Below the pieces are notes generated by a model. The model had not been told where the DNA came from and made no database searches. It worked only from the letters and a program-made list of their open reading frames with translations. This document shows, one piece after another, positions 56,240 to 64,000 of a DNA stretch of 64,000 bases. A program made the position numbers and the translations under genes. The first letter of the stretch is position 1; every line of letters starts with the position of its first letter. Source of the stretch: Mycolicibacterium phocaicum (GTDB lineage Bacteria > Actinomycetota > Actinomycetes > Mycobacteriales > Mycobacteriaceae); contig NZ_AP022616.1 in NCBI RefSeq assembly GCF_010731115.1, positions 1,860,001 through 1,924,000 of the forward strand. The letters run 5' to 3'.

Positions 56240-56820
56240 GGCTTGAGGTATCCGTTCAGGGAGTGAGCAAGTTCGATGTCCAGCGCGGCGACGTCGAGGA
56301 CGGGCGCGACCATCTGCGCCGACTGGATGGCCGACTGGACGATCAGCAGGCACATGGCGGCGAGTTGCCTGGGATCGCCGGGACGGACGCTGCCGTCGGT
56401 CTGCGCCGTGGCGAGCGCGCCGGCCAGCACTTCCAGCAGGATCTGCTGGCTGGTACCCATCCGTTGGGAGATGTACACCATCGCCAGGGCGGGTGCGCTG
56501 CTCAGGACGGACATGATGACCTCGTCGTCACGCAGCCGCTCCGCCATGCCGACCATTCGTTCGACGATCGCCTCACGGTCGGTGCCGGCGACGGCAACCT
56601 CGTTGAGGGAGTTGGTGATTCGTGCCGTCAGCAGTGCCGCGAGGATCGCCTGGGTGTCCGGCCAGCGCCGGTACACCGTCGGCCGGCTGACGCCGGCGCG
56701 GCGTGCGATCTCGGCCAGCGTCACGCGATCCACCCCGAAGGCGATCACGCAGTCGGCCGCAGCGTCGATGATTCGGGCATCCAGAGGATCCCGAGCTTCA
56801 TCGTTACTGATTGACATCAT
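56236..56820 (-). CDS. TetR-family regulator of glpD and FAD oxidase genes
   Basis: The 194-residue regulator has a TetR helix-turn-helix (VTLAEIARRAGVSRPTVYRRWPDTQAIL at about 33-60). The ATG at 56820 is one of two adjacent methionines; the open frame to 56850 would run into the divergent gene. It is coupled to glpD and divergent from the FAD oxidase gene with only 17 bases between start codons, so it probably controls both. It matches Rv2250c by position. Confidence 0.88.
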   Translation of the reverse strand: MMSISNDEARDPLDARIIDAAADCVIAFGVDRVTLAEIARRAGVSRPTVYRRWPDTQAILAALLTARITNSLNEVAVAGTDREAIVERMVGMAERLRDDEVIMSVLSSAPALAMVYISQRMGTSQQILLEVLAGALATAQTDGSVRPGDPRQLAAMCLLIVQSAIQSAQMVAPVLDVAALDIELAHSLNGYLKP

Positions 56821-56837
56821 GTGTAATACTGTAACGC
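56821..56837. promoter_or_regulatory. Compact divergent promoter with direct repeat TGTAAT/TGTAAC
   Basis: TGTAAT (56822-56827) and TGTAAC (56830-56835) are near-direct repeats eight bases apart in a 17-base gap between divergent starts. TACTGT (56827-56832) is correctly placed as a -10 for a leaderless transcript starting at the FAD oxidase ATG. The TetR protein may bind here. Confidence 0.5.
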
Positions 56838-58451
56838 ATGACCGCGACACGTGACCACCTCGAACCGCCGATGAAGTGGAACGCCTGGGGTGACCCCGCT
56901 GCAGCCAAGCCCCTGTCCGATGGCATCCGCGGCCTGCTGACCGCAGCCCTGGGCATCGACGCGGCCCCGGTGACCGAGCTCGAGGCCGACCAGGTCACGT
57001 TGCGCCCGTCGGCCCTGGCGGACGCCGACCGCGTCGCGCTCGCAACGATCGTCGGTGACGAGTTCTGCCGCACCGACGATCACAACCGCCTGCTGCGGGC
57101 CGGTGGCAAGTCGACGCTGGACCTGTTGCGCCGCAAGGACACCGGCGAGCAGGACGCGCCGGACGCGATCCTGCTGCCGGGCTCCGAGGACGAGATCGCC
57201 CAGGTGCTTCAGTACTGCACCGAACACCGCATCGCGGTCGTCCCGTTCGGCGGTGGCACCAGCGTGGTCGGCGGACTCGACCCGATCCGAAACGGTTTCA
57301 GCGCCGTCGTGTCGCTGGACCTGCGCCGCCTGGACCGACTCGTCGCCCTCGACAAGGAATCCGGCGAGGCCGAACTCGAGGCCGGCGTCACCGGCCCGCA
57401 GGCCGAGAAACTCCTTGGTGCCGAGGGCTTTTCGCTCGGCCACTTCCCGCAGAGCTTCGAATTCGCGACCATCGGCGGGTTCGCCGCGACGCGGTCGTCG
57501 GGCCAGAACTCGGCGGGCTACAACCGGTTCGACGACATGGTGCGCGGGCTCACCGTCGTCACTCCGGCGGGCGTCCTCGATCTGGGCCGCGCCCCGGCGT
57601 CGGCGGCCGGCCCCGACCTGCGGCAGCTGATCGTCGGCTCGGAGGGCACCTTCGGCGTCATCACCCGGGTCCGGTTGCGCGTGCACCCCGTGCCCGAGAC
57701 CACGCGCTACGAAGCCTGGTCGTTCCCCGACTTCGCCACCGGCGCAGCGGCTCTGCGGGCCGTCGTGCAGACCGGCACCGGACCGACCGTCATCCGACTC
57801 TCCGACGAGGTCGAGACCGGCATCAACCTGGCCACCACCGAGAGCATCGGCGAGCAGACCATCACCGGCGGCTGTCTGGCCATCACGCTGTTCGAAGGCA
57901 CGGCCGCCCATACCGCGAGCCGTCACGACGAAACCCGCGCCCTGCTGGCCGCCCAGGGTGGCACGTCGCTCGGCGAGGCCCCGGCCCGTGCCTGGCAGCA
58001 CGGCCGGTTCGGCGCCCCGTACCTGCGTGACTCGCTGCTGACGGCCGGCGCGCTGTGCGAGACCCTCGAGACCGCGACGACGTGGTCCAACGTGCCGGCG
58101 CTGAAGGCAGCCGTCACCGAGGCGCTGACGACGTCGTTGCGGGAAAGCGGCACCCCGGCACTGGTGATGTGCCACATCTCGCACGTCTACCCCACCGGCG
58201 CCTCGCTGTACTTCACGGTCGTCGCCGGCCAGCGCGGCAATCCCATCGAGCAGTGGCGCGCGGCGAAAACCGCCGCGTCCGAGGCGATGGTGCGCTGCGG
58301 AGCCACCATCACCCACCACCACGCCGTCGGCGCCGACCACAAGCCATGGATGACGGCCGAGGTCGGCGACCTCGGCGTCGAGGTGCTGCGCGCCGTCAAG
58401 AACGTCCTCGACCCCGGCGGAATCCTCAACCCTGGCAAGCTGATCCCGTGA
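56838..58451 (+). CDS. FAD-binding oxidase, alkyl-DHAP synthase-like (Rv2251-like)
   Basis: The 537-residue flavoprotein has a PCMH-type FAD domain (IAVVPFGGGTSVVGGLDP, ATIGGFAATRSSGQNSAGYNRFDDMV, GSEGTFGVIT) and a C-terminal cap with HHHAVGADHKPWM and the terminal LDPGGILNPGKLIP. It resembles alkyldihydroxyacetonephosphate synthase, which makes ether lipids from acyl-DHAP; a glycolate/lactate-oxidase-like role is the alternative. Its position with glpD and a diacylglycerol kinase supports a glycerolipid link. The ATG at 56838 is probably leaderless; the stop overlaps dagK. Confidence 0.85.
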   Translation: MTATRDHLEPPMKWNAWGDPAAAKPLSDGIRGLLTAALGIDAAPVTELEADQVTLRPSALADADRVALATIVGDEFCRTDDHNRLLRAGGKSTLDLLRRKDTGEQDAPDAILLPGSEDEIAQVLQYCTEHRIAVVPFGGGTSVVGGLDPIRNGFSAVVSLDLRRLDRLVALDKESGEAELEAGVTGPQAEKLLGAEGFSLGHFPQSFEFATIGGFAATRSSGQNSAGYNRFDDMVRGLTVVTPAGVLDLGRAPASAAGPDLRQLIVGSEGTFGVITRVRLRVHPVPETTRYEAWSFPDFATGAAALRAVVQTGTGPTVIRLSDEVETGINLATTESIGEQTITGGCLAITLFEGTAAHTASRHDETRALLAAQGGTSLGEAPARAWQHGRFGAPYLRDSLLTAGALCETLETATTWSNVPALKAAVTEALTTSLRESGTPALVMCHISHVYPTGASLYFTVVAGQRGNPIEQWRAAKTAASEAMVRCGATITHHHAVGADHKPWMTAEVGDLGVEVLRAVKNVLDPGGILNPGKLIP

Positions 58452-59350
58452 CAGGCACCCTGCGGCGAGTCACCCTGCTGACCAACCCCGCATCCGGCCA
58501 GGGACGGGGCTCGGCGGCGGCGCAGCGCGCCGTCGCCCGGCTGCAACGCCGCGGCGTCGACGTCGTCGAGCTGATCGGGTCCGACGCCGCCCATGCCCGT
58601 CGGCTGCTCGACGAGGCACTCCAACACGGCACCGATGCCGTGGTGGTCGCCGGCGGCGACGGCATCATTTCCCTTGCACTGCAGGCACTTGCGCAGGGCG
58701 ACGTGCCGCTGGGGATCATCCCCGCCGGCACCGGCAACGACCACGCCCGCGAGTTCGGGATTCCGCGGGACGACCCGGAAGCCGCCGCGGACATCATCGC
58801 GACGGGCCGTACCCGCACCATCGACCTGGGCCGGATCGAGGGCGCCGACGGCACCGTGCGCTGGTTCGGCACCGTGATGTCGGCAGGATTCGACTCGCTG
58901 GTCACCGATCGCGCCAACCGGATGACGTGGCCGCGGGGCCGGATGCGCTACAACGCGGCGATGCTGGTGGAACTGTCGCAGTTGCGGCTGCACACGGCGC
59001 GGGTCAGTTTCGACGGTGGTCCCGAGCAGGAAATACCCGTGACGCTGGCGACTTTCGGCAACGGCAAGAGCTATGGCGGGGGCATGCTGATCTGCCCTGG
59101 CGCCGACCTGGGCGACGGCCTGTTGGATGTCACGATGGCAGCCTCGGAATCGCGGCTCAAGTTGGTCCGCCTGTTTCCGACGGTCTTCAAGGGCACGCAC
59201 GTCCACCTCGACGAGGTGACCACGCGGCGGGCCCGCACCGTCACGATCGATGTGCCCGGGATAAACGCCTATGCCGATGGCGAATTCGTGTGCCCGTTGC
59301 CGGTGACGGTGTCCGCGGTGCCGGATGCGTTGCGGGTTCTCGTTCCCTAG
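58448..59350 (+). CDS. Diacylglycerol kinase (DagK/LCB5-type)
   Basis: The 300-residue lipid kinase has the NPASGQGRG motif near the start, GGDGIISLAL as the catalytic nucleotide motif, and PAGTGNDHAREFGIP. It phosphorylates diacylglycerol or a related lipid and corresponds to Rv2252, reported to act on diacylglycerol in phosphatidylinositol mannoside-related metabolism. The GTG at 58448 forms a GTGA overlap with the FAD oxidase gene. The C-terminal half has GINAYADGEF, a typical lipid-kinase end motif. Confidence 0.9.
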   Translation: MTGTLRRVTLLTNPASGQGRGSAAAQRAVARLQRRGVDVVELIGSDAAHARRLLDEALQHGTDAVVVAGGDGIISLALQALAQGDVPLGIIPAGTGNDHAREFGIPRDDPEAAADIIATGRTRTIDLGRIEGADGTVRWFGTVMSAGFDSLVTDRANRMTWPRGRMRYNAAMLVELSQLRLHTARVSFDGGPEQEIPVTLATFGNGKSYGGGMLICPGADLGDGLLDVTMAASESRLKLVRLFPTVFKGTHVHLDEVTTRRARTVTIDVPGINAYADGEFVCPLPVTVSAVPDALRVLVP

Positions 59351-59364
59351 CCTGGCCGCGGTCT

Positions 59365-60003
59365 TCAGTCCTGCGTAGCCGCAAGCAGCGCAAGCAGATT
59401 CATCAACCGGGTGATGGCGCCGGTGACCGGCCTCGCCGGCAGTGTCGGGTCGACGGCACGTTGAATCCCCAGCCCGATGCCGGCGCTCAGGAACAGATTG
59501 CCGATGTCGTCGAAGCTGTCGATCACTCCGGCGGCAACCATCTGCTCTTCACCGAGCCCCAAATCGACCGCGAGCGAACGCAATACGTCGACGACCATCT
59601 GGGCCGCTTCGTTGCGTAGGTCCGTGACCATCTGCCCCAACTCGGGATCGTTGCGTGACAGCACCACGAATTCGAGTTCCAGCATGGTCCAGCCCACATC
59701 GCCCGCGGTGCGTTCGATCCACGCATTCACCGCCTCGACGCGGCTCGCCACGTCGGCATCCGACATCGCCAGCTCGGACATCTCGGAGAACTTGTCGCGG
59801 TGGATGGCCTCGAGCACTTCCCGGCACAAGACCGGCTTGCTGCCGAAGTTCGAATACACCGCACCCTTGCTGTAGCCGGCGTCGTCGGCGATGTCCTCGA
59901 GGCTGGTGGACGCATACCCATGCTTGAGAAACCGCGCCTTCGCCGCGTCGAGCAGTTCGGCGCGCGTCTGCTCCTGACGCTGCACCCTGGTCAATCGCGG
60001 CAT
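59365..60003 (-). CDS. TetR-family regulator of the SDR-patatin-FMO operon
   Basis: The 212-residue regulator has an N-terminal TetR helix-turn-helix (RAELLDAAKARFLKHGYAST, LEDIADDAGYSKGAVYSNFGSKPVL in two parts at about 14-58) and a helical effector domain. It starts at ATG 60003, is divergent from the SDR operon (115 bases) and ends 14 bases from dagK. Two palindromic sites lie in the shared gap, so autoregulation and control of the operon are likely. The ligand is unknown. Confidence 0.9.
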   Translation of the reverse strand: MPRLTRVQRQEQTRAELLDAAKARFLKHGYASTSLEDIADDAGYSKGAVYSNFGSKPVLCREVLEAIHRDKFSEMSELAMSDADVASRVEAVNAWIERTAGDVGWTMLELEFVVLSRNDPELGQMVTDLRNEAAQMVVDVLRSLAVDLGLGEEQMVAAGVIDSFDDIGNLFLSAGIGLGIQRAVDPTLPARPVTGAITRLMNLLALLAATQD

Positions 60004-60025
60004 GCGTCGATATTAGTCGGTTGCG

Positions 60026-60079
60026 ATACCCCGGGTACTAGCTTTACTCGGAGAATTCGGATACCGTGGGTATTCGAAT
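60026..60079. promoter_or_regulatory. Two ATACC-N3-GGTA operators
   Basis: ATACC-CCG-GGTAC at 60026-60038 and ATACC-GTG-GGTAT at 60061-60073 are spaced copies of one inverted repeat, 35 bases apart. The second is flanked by ATTCG (60055-60059) and CGAAT (60075-60079), giving a 25-base palindrome with one mismatched pair. They lie 23 and 58 bases from the TetR start and 81 and 40 bases from the SDR start. Confidence 0.7.
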
Positions 60080-60118
60080 GAGCCGGCAAGGCTCCTACCA
60101 GCAGATTCGAGGCTATCG

Positions 60119-61003
60119 ATGCAGCTAGCACGACGTTCCATCTCACTCGACGGAGCCACCGTCGTCATCACCGGAGGCGCGAGGGGCATCGGCGCAAAGA
60201 CCGCCGAGTTGTTCGCGCAGCACGGCGCCACCGTGTGGATCGGCGACATCGACGCCGACATCGCGGAACAGACGGCCCGCAGAATTCCCCGCTGTCGCAG
60301 CGCGCGCCTCGACGTCACCCGGCGCGACTCCTGGGACCAGTTCGTCGGGCAGGTGCTGAAGGAATCCGGCCGTATCGACGTCCTCATCAACAACGCCGGC
60401 GTGATGCCGCTGGGCGCTTTCGAGTCCGAAGCCGAGGCCACGACCGACCTGATCCTCGACGTCAACGTCCGGGGCGTCCTGAATGGCATGCGGGCGGTGA
60501 TCCCACTGATGATCACGCGCGGCAGCGGCCACGTCGTGAACATCGCGTCGATGGCGGGCATGATCCCCGTCCCCGGCATGGTCACCTACAACGCCAGCAA
60601 GTTCGCCGCGGTCGGCGCGTCCCTCGCCGCGCGGAACGAGTACGCCGGAACGGGTGTCACCGTGTGCGCGGTGCTGCCGTCGGCGGTCCGCACCGAACTC
60701 TCCTCCGGCGTTCAACTCGGCGGTGGCATGCCGACCGTCGATCCTGAAGATGTCGCGCAGGCGGTGCTGAAGACGTTGCGCACCAAGGCCGCCCGTACCT
60801 CGGTACCCGAATGGGTGGCACCGGGCTGGGCGCTGGTCGACGCGCTGGTCCCGGAGTTCGTCCAACGCGCGGCGCGCTCGCTCATCGACGACCGCCGCGC
60901 CCTGACCGCGCTGGACCCGGTCGGCCGATCGGCCTACCTGGACCGGATCGAGCGGCAGACGAAAGACCATGACGCCGAGTCGAACTCGGACGCACAACGA
61001 TGA
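60119..61003 (+). CDS. SDR oxidoreductase of the FMO operon
   Basis: The 294-residue classical short-chain dehydrogenase has TGGARGIGAKTA, INNAGVMPLG, catalytic S in NIASMAGMI and YNASKFA with the Y-K pair. It has a C-terminal extension of about 45 residues (AWVDALVPEFVQRAARSL-like) beyond the core, common in mycobacterial SDRs of this type. It starts at ATG 60119 and overlaps the patatin gene (ATGA). It is the first gene of the operon controlled by the divergent TetR protein. Confidence 0.9.
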   Translation: MQLARRSISLDGATVVITGGARGIGAKTAELFAQHGATVWIGDIDADIAEQTARRIPRCRSARLDVTRRDSWDQFVGQVLKESGRIDVLINNAGVMPLGAFESEAEATTDLILDVNVRGVLNGMRAVIPLMITRGSGHVVNIASMAGMIPVPGMVTYNASKFAAVGASLAARNEYAGTGVTVCAVLPSAVRTELSSGVQLGGGMPTVDPEDVAQAVLKTLRTKAARTSVPEWVAPGWALVDALVPEFVQRAARSLIDDRRALTALDPVGRSAYLDRIERQTKDHDAESNSDAQR

Positions 61004-61914
61004 AGCGGGCACTGGTCATCGGCTGCGGCGGGACCATCGGCGGCGCCTGGATCGTCGCGGCCCTGCACGCCCTGCAGGAGCAGACGGGCTGGGACCCGCG
61101 GGAAGCCTCCGTGTTGCAGGGCACGTCGGCGGGCGCCGAGATCGTCACGATGCTCGGCGGCGGCGCGTCCGTCGACGACCTGGTGGCGATGCACCGCGGC
61201 ACCAGTACCGATGAGCGCCTGATCCGGCACGTCGAGGCCACGCCGCCGAGCCTGCCACCACTGCCGTCGCTCCGGTTTCTGAACCCGGCACTCCTGCGCA
61301 GCCAAACAGGCCTGGCCGCCGCCACCGGGATCGCCCCGACCGGCCGTGCCGACGCAACATGGCTGCAGCGCTTGGCATCTGGCTTCGCCGACGCCGCCGG
61401 CTGGGTACCACACCCCGGCGCGCGCATGGTGGCATTCGACTACCAGCGGGGCGAGCGCGTGGCATTCGGCGCACCCGGTGCACCGAAAGCCACTGCGGGC
61501 GAGGCACTCCGGGCATCGTGGGGGGTGCCCGGCTGGATGCCTCCGGTCAGCATCGGCGACCGCAGGTTCGTCGACGGCGGCGCCGCGTCCACCGCGTCGG
61601 TCGACCTCATCAGCCACGACGATGCCGACCTGATCTACGTCATCACCCCGATGGCCTCCGAAAGTGGCGTTCGCGCACCCGGATTGGGCGGCATCCTCGA
61701 AGACCGGTTACTCCGCCGTCCGATGTCGAAGGTGCTGGATGCCGAGATCGCCACCGCGCGGGCTCGCGGCATCGAGGTCGTGGTGATCCAACCGGACGCC
61801 GACGATCTGGCCGGCCTGGGCGCCAACTTCATGCTGCGCAGCAAGCGGCGCGCGGCGTTCGAATCCGCCATGACCACCGCACCGAAGACGGTGCGTCGAG
61901 CTTGGGAGTCCTGA
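61000..61914 (+). CDS. Patatin-like phospholipase/esterase
   Basis: The 304-residue patatin-like hydrolase has the nucleophile-elbow motif GTSAG in the N-terminal third, the oxyanion loop GCGGTIGG near residue 10 and the DGG aspartate (RFVDGGAAS). These form the Ser-Asp dyad. It would hydrolyse an ester, lactone or phospholipid. The ATG at 61000 overlaps the SDR stop, and its own stop shares a base with the monooxygenase start, so the three are translated as one unit. Confidence 0.88.
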   Translation: MKRALVIGCGGTIGGAWIVAALHALQEQTGWDPREASVLQGTSAGAEIVTMLGGGASVDDLVAMHRGTSTDERLIRHVEATPPSLPPLPSLRFLNPALLRSQTGLAAATGIAPTGRADATWLQRLASGFADAAGWVPHPGARMVAFDYQRGERVAFGAPGAPKATAGEALRASWGVPGWMPPVSIGDRRFVDGGAASTASVDLISHDDADLIYVITPMASESGVRAPGLGGILEDRLLRRPMSKVLDAEIATARARGIEVVVIQPDADDLAGLGANFMLRSKRRAAFESAMTTAPKTVRRAWES

Positions 61915-63371
61915 TGAGCAAACGTGATCCGCGCATCGTCATCATCGGCGCCGGCGTCGCCGGGATCGCCTCCGCATACACCTTCCAGCAGGCCGGGTTC
62001 ACCAACTTCACCATCCTGGAGAAGGGTTCGGACGTCGGCGGGGTCTGGCACTGGAACCGCTACCCCGGGCTGACGTGTGATGTGCCGTCGCACATCTACC
62101 AGTTCGCCTTCGCCCCCAAGCCCGACTGGAGCCACATCTGGGCGGGCGGCGAGGAGATTCAGGAGTATCACCGCGACGTCGTCGAGCGGTTCGGCCTCGA
62201 CAACCACCTGCGGCTGGGCACCGAAGTCACGGCGCTGCACTACGACCAGGACGCCCACACCTGGACCGTCACGACCGAGAATGACACACTGACAGCCGAT
62301 TTCGTCATCTGCGCCACCGGCGTGCTGCACCACCCGTTCACGCCGGACATCCCCGGCATGGACTCCTTCGAGGGCACCGTCGTGCATACCGCGCGGTGGG
62401 ACCCCGAGCTGGAGACCGCGGGCAAGCGCATCGCCGTGATCGGCACCGGATCGACCGGCGTGCAGGTGGTTTCGGCACTACAGCCGCAAGCCGGCAAGTT
62501 GCTGCACTTCGCCCGGTCCCCGCAGTGGATGCTGTGGGCACCGATGAAGCTGCCACAGCTGAGTGCCGTCACCGCCCTGCTGCGGGCCATGCCGCAGCTG
62601 TATCAGACTGTCGCCGAGCGCATTCCGCTGTGGGGCTCGAGCGTTCTCGTCGATATCGTGACCAAGCCGACGTGGCGCCGCAAGCTGGTGCAGCAGTACG
62701 CCCGGCTGAGTCTGCGGGCCCAGGTCCGCGACCCGAAGTTGCGTGCCGCACTGACCCCCGACTACCAGCCGCTGTGCAAACGGCAGGTGCTCTCGGGTAC
62801 GTACTACCGGGCGATCAAGGCCCCCAACGCCCAGCTGGTCACCGATCGCATCGCCGAGTTCACGCCCACCGGCATCCGCACCGCGGAGGGCGAGCACCAC
62901 CGGATCGATATCGCCGTGCTGGCCACCGGTTTTCAGGCGCACAACTACATGCGTCCGATGCAGGTGGTGGGCCGCGACGGCGTCACGCTGGACGACGCAT
63001 GGGTCAAGGGCCCCCGCGCCTACCGGATGACCGCGATTCCGGGCTTCCCGAATCTGTTCACAGTGCTCGGCCCGAACTCGCCGACCGGATCCATCTCGCT
63101 GCAGTACACCGCCGAACTCACCGCGCGGTACATCGTGAAGTGGCTCGAACGATTCGAGCGCGGCGAGATCGACGAAGTCGAGGTGACCGAGGCGGCCACC
63201 GACGAATTCAACGCCGCGGCAGTCGAAGCCATGGAGCCGACGGTGTGGAACACCGGTTGCAATTCCTGGTACTTCAGCGAAGGCGGCACCATCGACCTGT
63301 GGCCGTTCGACGTCGCCACCATCACCCGGATGCTGAGCGAGCCCGAGCCGGAGCACTACCGGGTCAGCTGA
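61914..63371 (+). CDS. Flavin monooxygenase, Baeyer-Villiger-like
   Basis: The 485-residue class B flavoprotein monooxygenase has the FAD motif IIGAGVAGIASA, the GGVWHWNRYPGLTCD segment, and the NADP motif IGTGSTGVQV. The signature between the two is close to the Baeyer-Villiger fingerprint (GTVVHTARWDP, resembling FxGxxxHTxxW). It should insert oxygen into a ketone or oxidise a heteroatom. It starts at ATG 61914 (TGATG overlap) and is followed by a near-perfect hairpin at 63393. Confidence 0.9.
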   Translation: MSKRDPRIVIIGAGVAGIASAYTFQQAGFTNFTILEKGSDVGGVWHWNRYPGLTCDVPSHIYQFAFAPKPDWSHIWAGGEEIQEYHRDVVERFGLDNHLRLGTEVTALHYDQDAHTWTVTTENDTLTADFVICATGVLHHPFTPDIPGMDSFEGTVVHTARWDPELETAGKRIAVIGTGSTGVQVVSALQPQAGKLLHFARSPQWMLWAPMKLPQLSAVTALLRAMPQLYQTVAERIPLWGSSVLVDIVTKPTWRRKLVQQYARLSLRAQVRDPKLRAALTPDYQPLCKRQVLSGTYYRAIKAPNAQLVTDRIAEFTPTGIRTAEGEHHRIDIAVLATGFQAHNYMRPMQVVGRDGVTLDDAWVKGPRAYRMTAIPGFPNLFTVLGPNSPTGSISLQYTAELTARYIVKWLERFERGEIDEVEVTEAATDEFNAAAVEAMEPTVWNTGCNSWYFSEGGTIDLWPFDVATITRMLSEPEPEHYRVS

Positions 63372-63392
63372 GCCGAACGGGCTCAGCACCGC

Positions 63393-63449
63393 CGAACGTG
63401 AGCTTGTGTGCCAAATCCATCGCAGGATTGACACACAAGCTCATGTTCG
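63393..63449. terminator. Long hairpin between the FMO and DUF3145 genes
   Basis: A 22-base arm (63393-63414) pairs with 63428-63449 with two mismatches around a 13-base loop. It lies between convergent genes and can serve as a terminator in both directions. The core is GAGCTTGTGTG paired with CACACAAGCTC. Confidence 0.75.
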
Positions 63450-63465
63450 ACGGATCAGCGTCGAG

Positions 63466-63981
63466 CTACCCGACGCCCCGGTTGAGCCAGCTGACTTCGC
63501 CGACCTCGGCGCCGCCGCCGCGGTAGGGCTCCAGAGCCTCGTCCCAGGCGGTGCCCAGGACGGTGTCGAGTTCAGCGGCGAGCATGTCGGCGCCGCCTTC
63601 CATCAAGGTGCGCAGGCGCTGTTCGCCGACCATGGTGTCACCGTTGGCGCTCATCGAACCGCTCCACAGGCCCAGGGTCGGGGTGTGGCACCAGCGGTGC
63701 CCGTCGACGCCGGCGCTCGGGTCCTCGGTCACCTCGAAGCGCAGCACCGACCACGAGCGCAGTGCGCTGGCGAGCTGGGCTCCGGTGCCGACGGGCCCCA
63801 TCCAGTTGGTGATGGCGCGCAACTGACCGGGCATGGCAGGTTGGGGCGTCCACTTGAGGTTCGCCCGCGCCGACAGAGTCGACGAAAGTGCCCACTCCAC
63901 ATGCGGGCATACCGCCGCGGGAGAGGCATGGATATACACCACGCCCGTCGTCGCGTCGGCGAGTTGGTTCGACGCACGCAT
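63466..63981 (-). CDS. DUF3145 family protein (Rv2256c-like)
   Basis: The 171-residue protein belongs to DUF3145, restricted to actinobacteria, and begins MRASNQLADATTGVVYIHASPAAVCPHVEW in two parts, very like Rv2256c. Visible conserved blocks are WTPQPAMPGQLRAITNW, SWSVLRFEVTEDPS and VLGTAWDEALEPYR. Function unknown. An AAGGAG ribosome site lies before the ATG at 63981, near the window end. It marks the return of backbone gene order. Confidence 0.9.
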   Translation of the reverse strand: MRASNQLADATTGVVYIHASPAAVCPHVEWALSSTLSARANLKWTPQPAMPGQLRAITNWMGPVGTGAQLASALRSWSVLRFEVTEDPSAGVDGHRWCHTPTLGLWSGSMSANGDTMVGEQRLRTLMEGGADMLAAELDTVLGTAWDEALEPYRGGGAEVGEVSWLNRGVG

Positions 63982-64000
63982 AATCTGCTCCTTCAGCTCC

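Overview
The window looks like a chromosomal segment of a mycobacterium, most likely a fast-growing environmental Mycolicibacterium. It is GC-rich with many GTG and TTG starts. It carries the FAS-II mycolic-acid block (fabD, acpM, kasA, kasB, accD6) next to aceE and mabR, and mycobacterial families such as DUF3052, DUF3145, a PGRS-type glycine-rich protein and HNH/DUF222. No CRISPR array, insertion sequence, integrase or rRNA was seen, and no gene-free stretch exceeds about 265 bases. Family and species comparisons are from memory; no search was run.

Conserved backbone. The core gene order follows the Mycobacterium tuberculosis order from Rv2228c to Rv2256c as I recall it. Bases 1361-9249 hold RNase H/phosphatase, zinc-ribbon protein, NIF3, cobC, ptkA, ptpA, SURF1, cobD and an Rv2237-like gene. 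Bases 36809-48400 hold tRNA-Val, ahpE, DUF3052, a lipoprotein, aceE, mabR and the FAS-II operon. Bases 54719-59350 hold glpD, a TetR gene, an FAD oxidase and a diacylglycerol kinase, and the window ends with DUF3145.

Accessory insert 1 (about 9.3-36.8 kb) separates the Rv2237-like gene from ahpE. It contains: (a) a thiocyanate-hydrolase-type operon with fused beta and alpha subunits, a His-rich cobalt subunit and a P15K-like activator, divergent from a zinc alcohol dehydrogenase; (b) an apparent TetR regulon with near-identical 14-bp operators at two promoters, covering a P450, two aldehyde dehydrogenases, three mycofactocin-type SDRs, a double carboxymuconolactone-decarboxylase-like protein and a secreted beta-propeller protein, which reads as an oxidation pathway for an unknown compound; (c) a methanethiol methyltransferase; (d) a run of secreted or surface proteins (tandem CDGCC paralogues, PGRS-like, YVTN propeller, Ala/Pro-rich), with a large SARP/AfsR-type regulator and mgtC.

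Accessory insert 2 (48.5-54.6 kb) holds a DHFR-like reductase, a divergent SDR/LysR pair around a palindrome, an MFS carrier and an SfnB-like plus SsuD organosulfur pair. Accessory insert 3 (59.4-63.4 kb) is a TetR-controlled operon of SDR, patatin and Baeyer-Villiger-type monooxygenase that would fit oxidation of an alcohol to a ketone, then to an ester or lactone, then hydrolysis.

Recurring themes are tight translational coupling (ATGA, GTGA and TGATG overlaps), possible leaderless promoters, and near-perfect long hairpins without U-tracts after operons. Organosulfur chemistry (scn genes, mddA, ssuD/sfnB) and oxidative catabolism dominate the accessory content.
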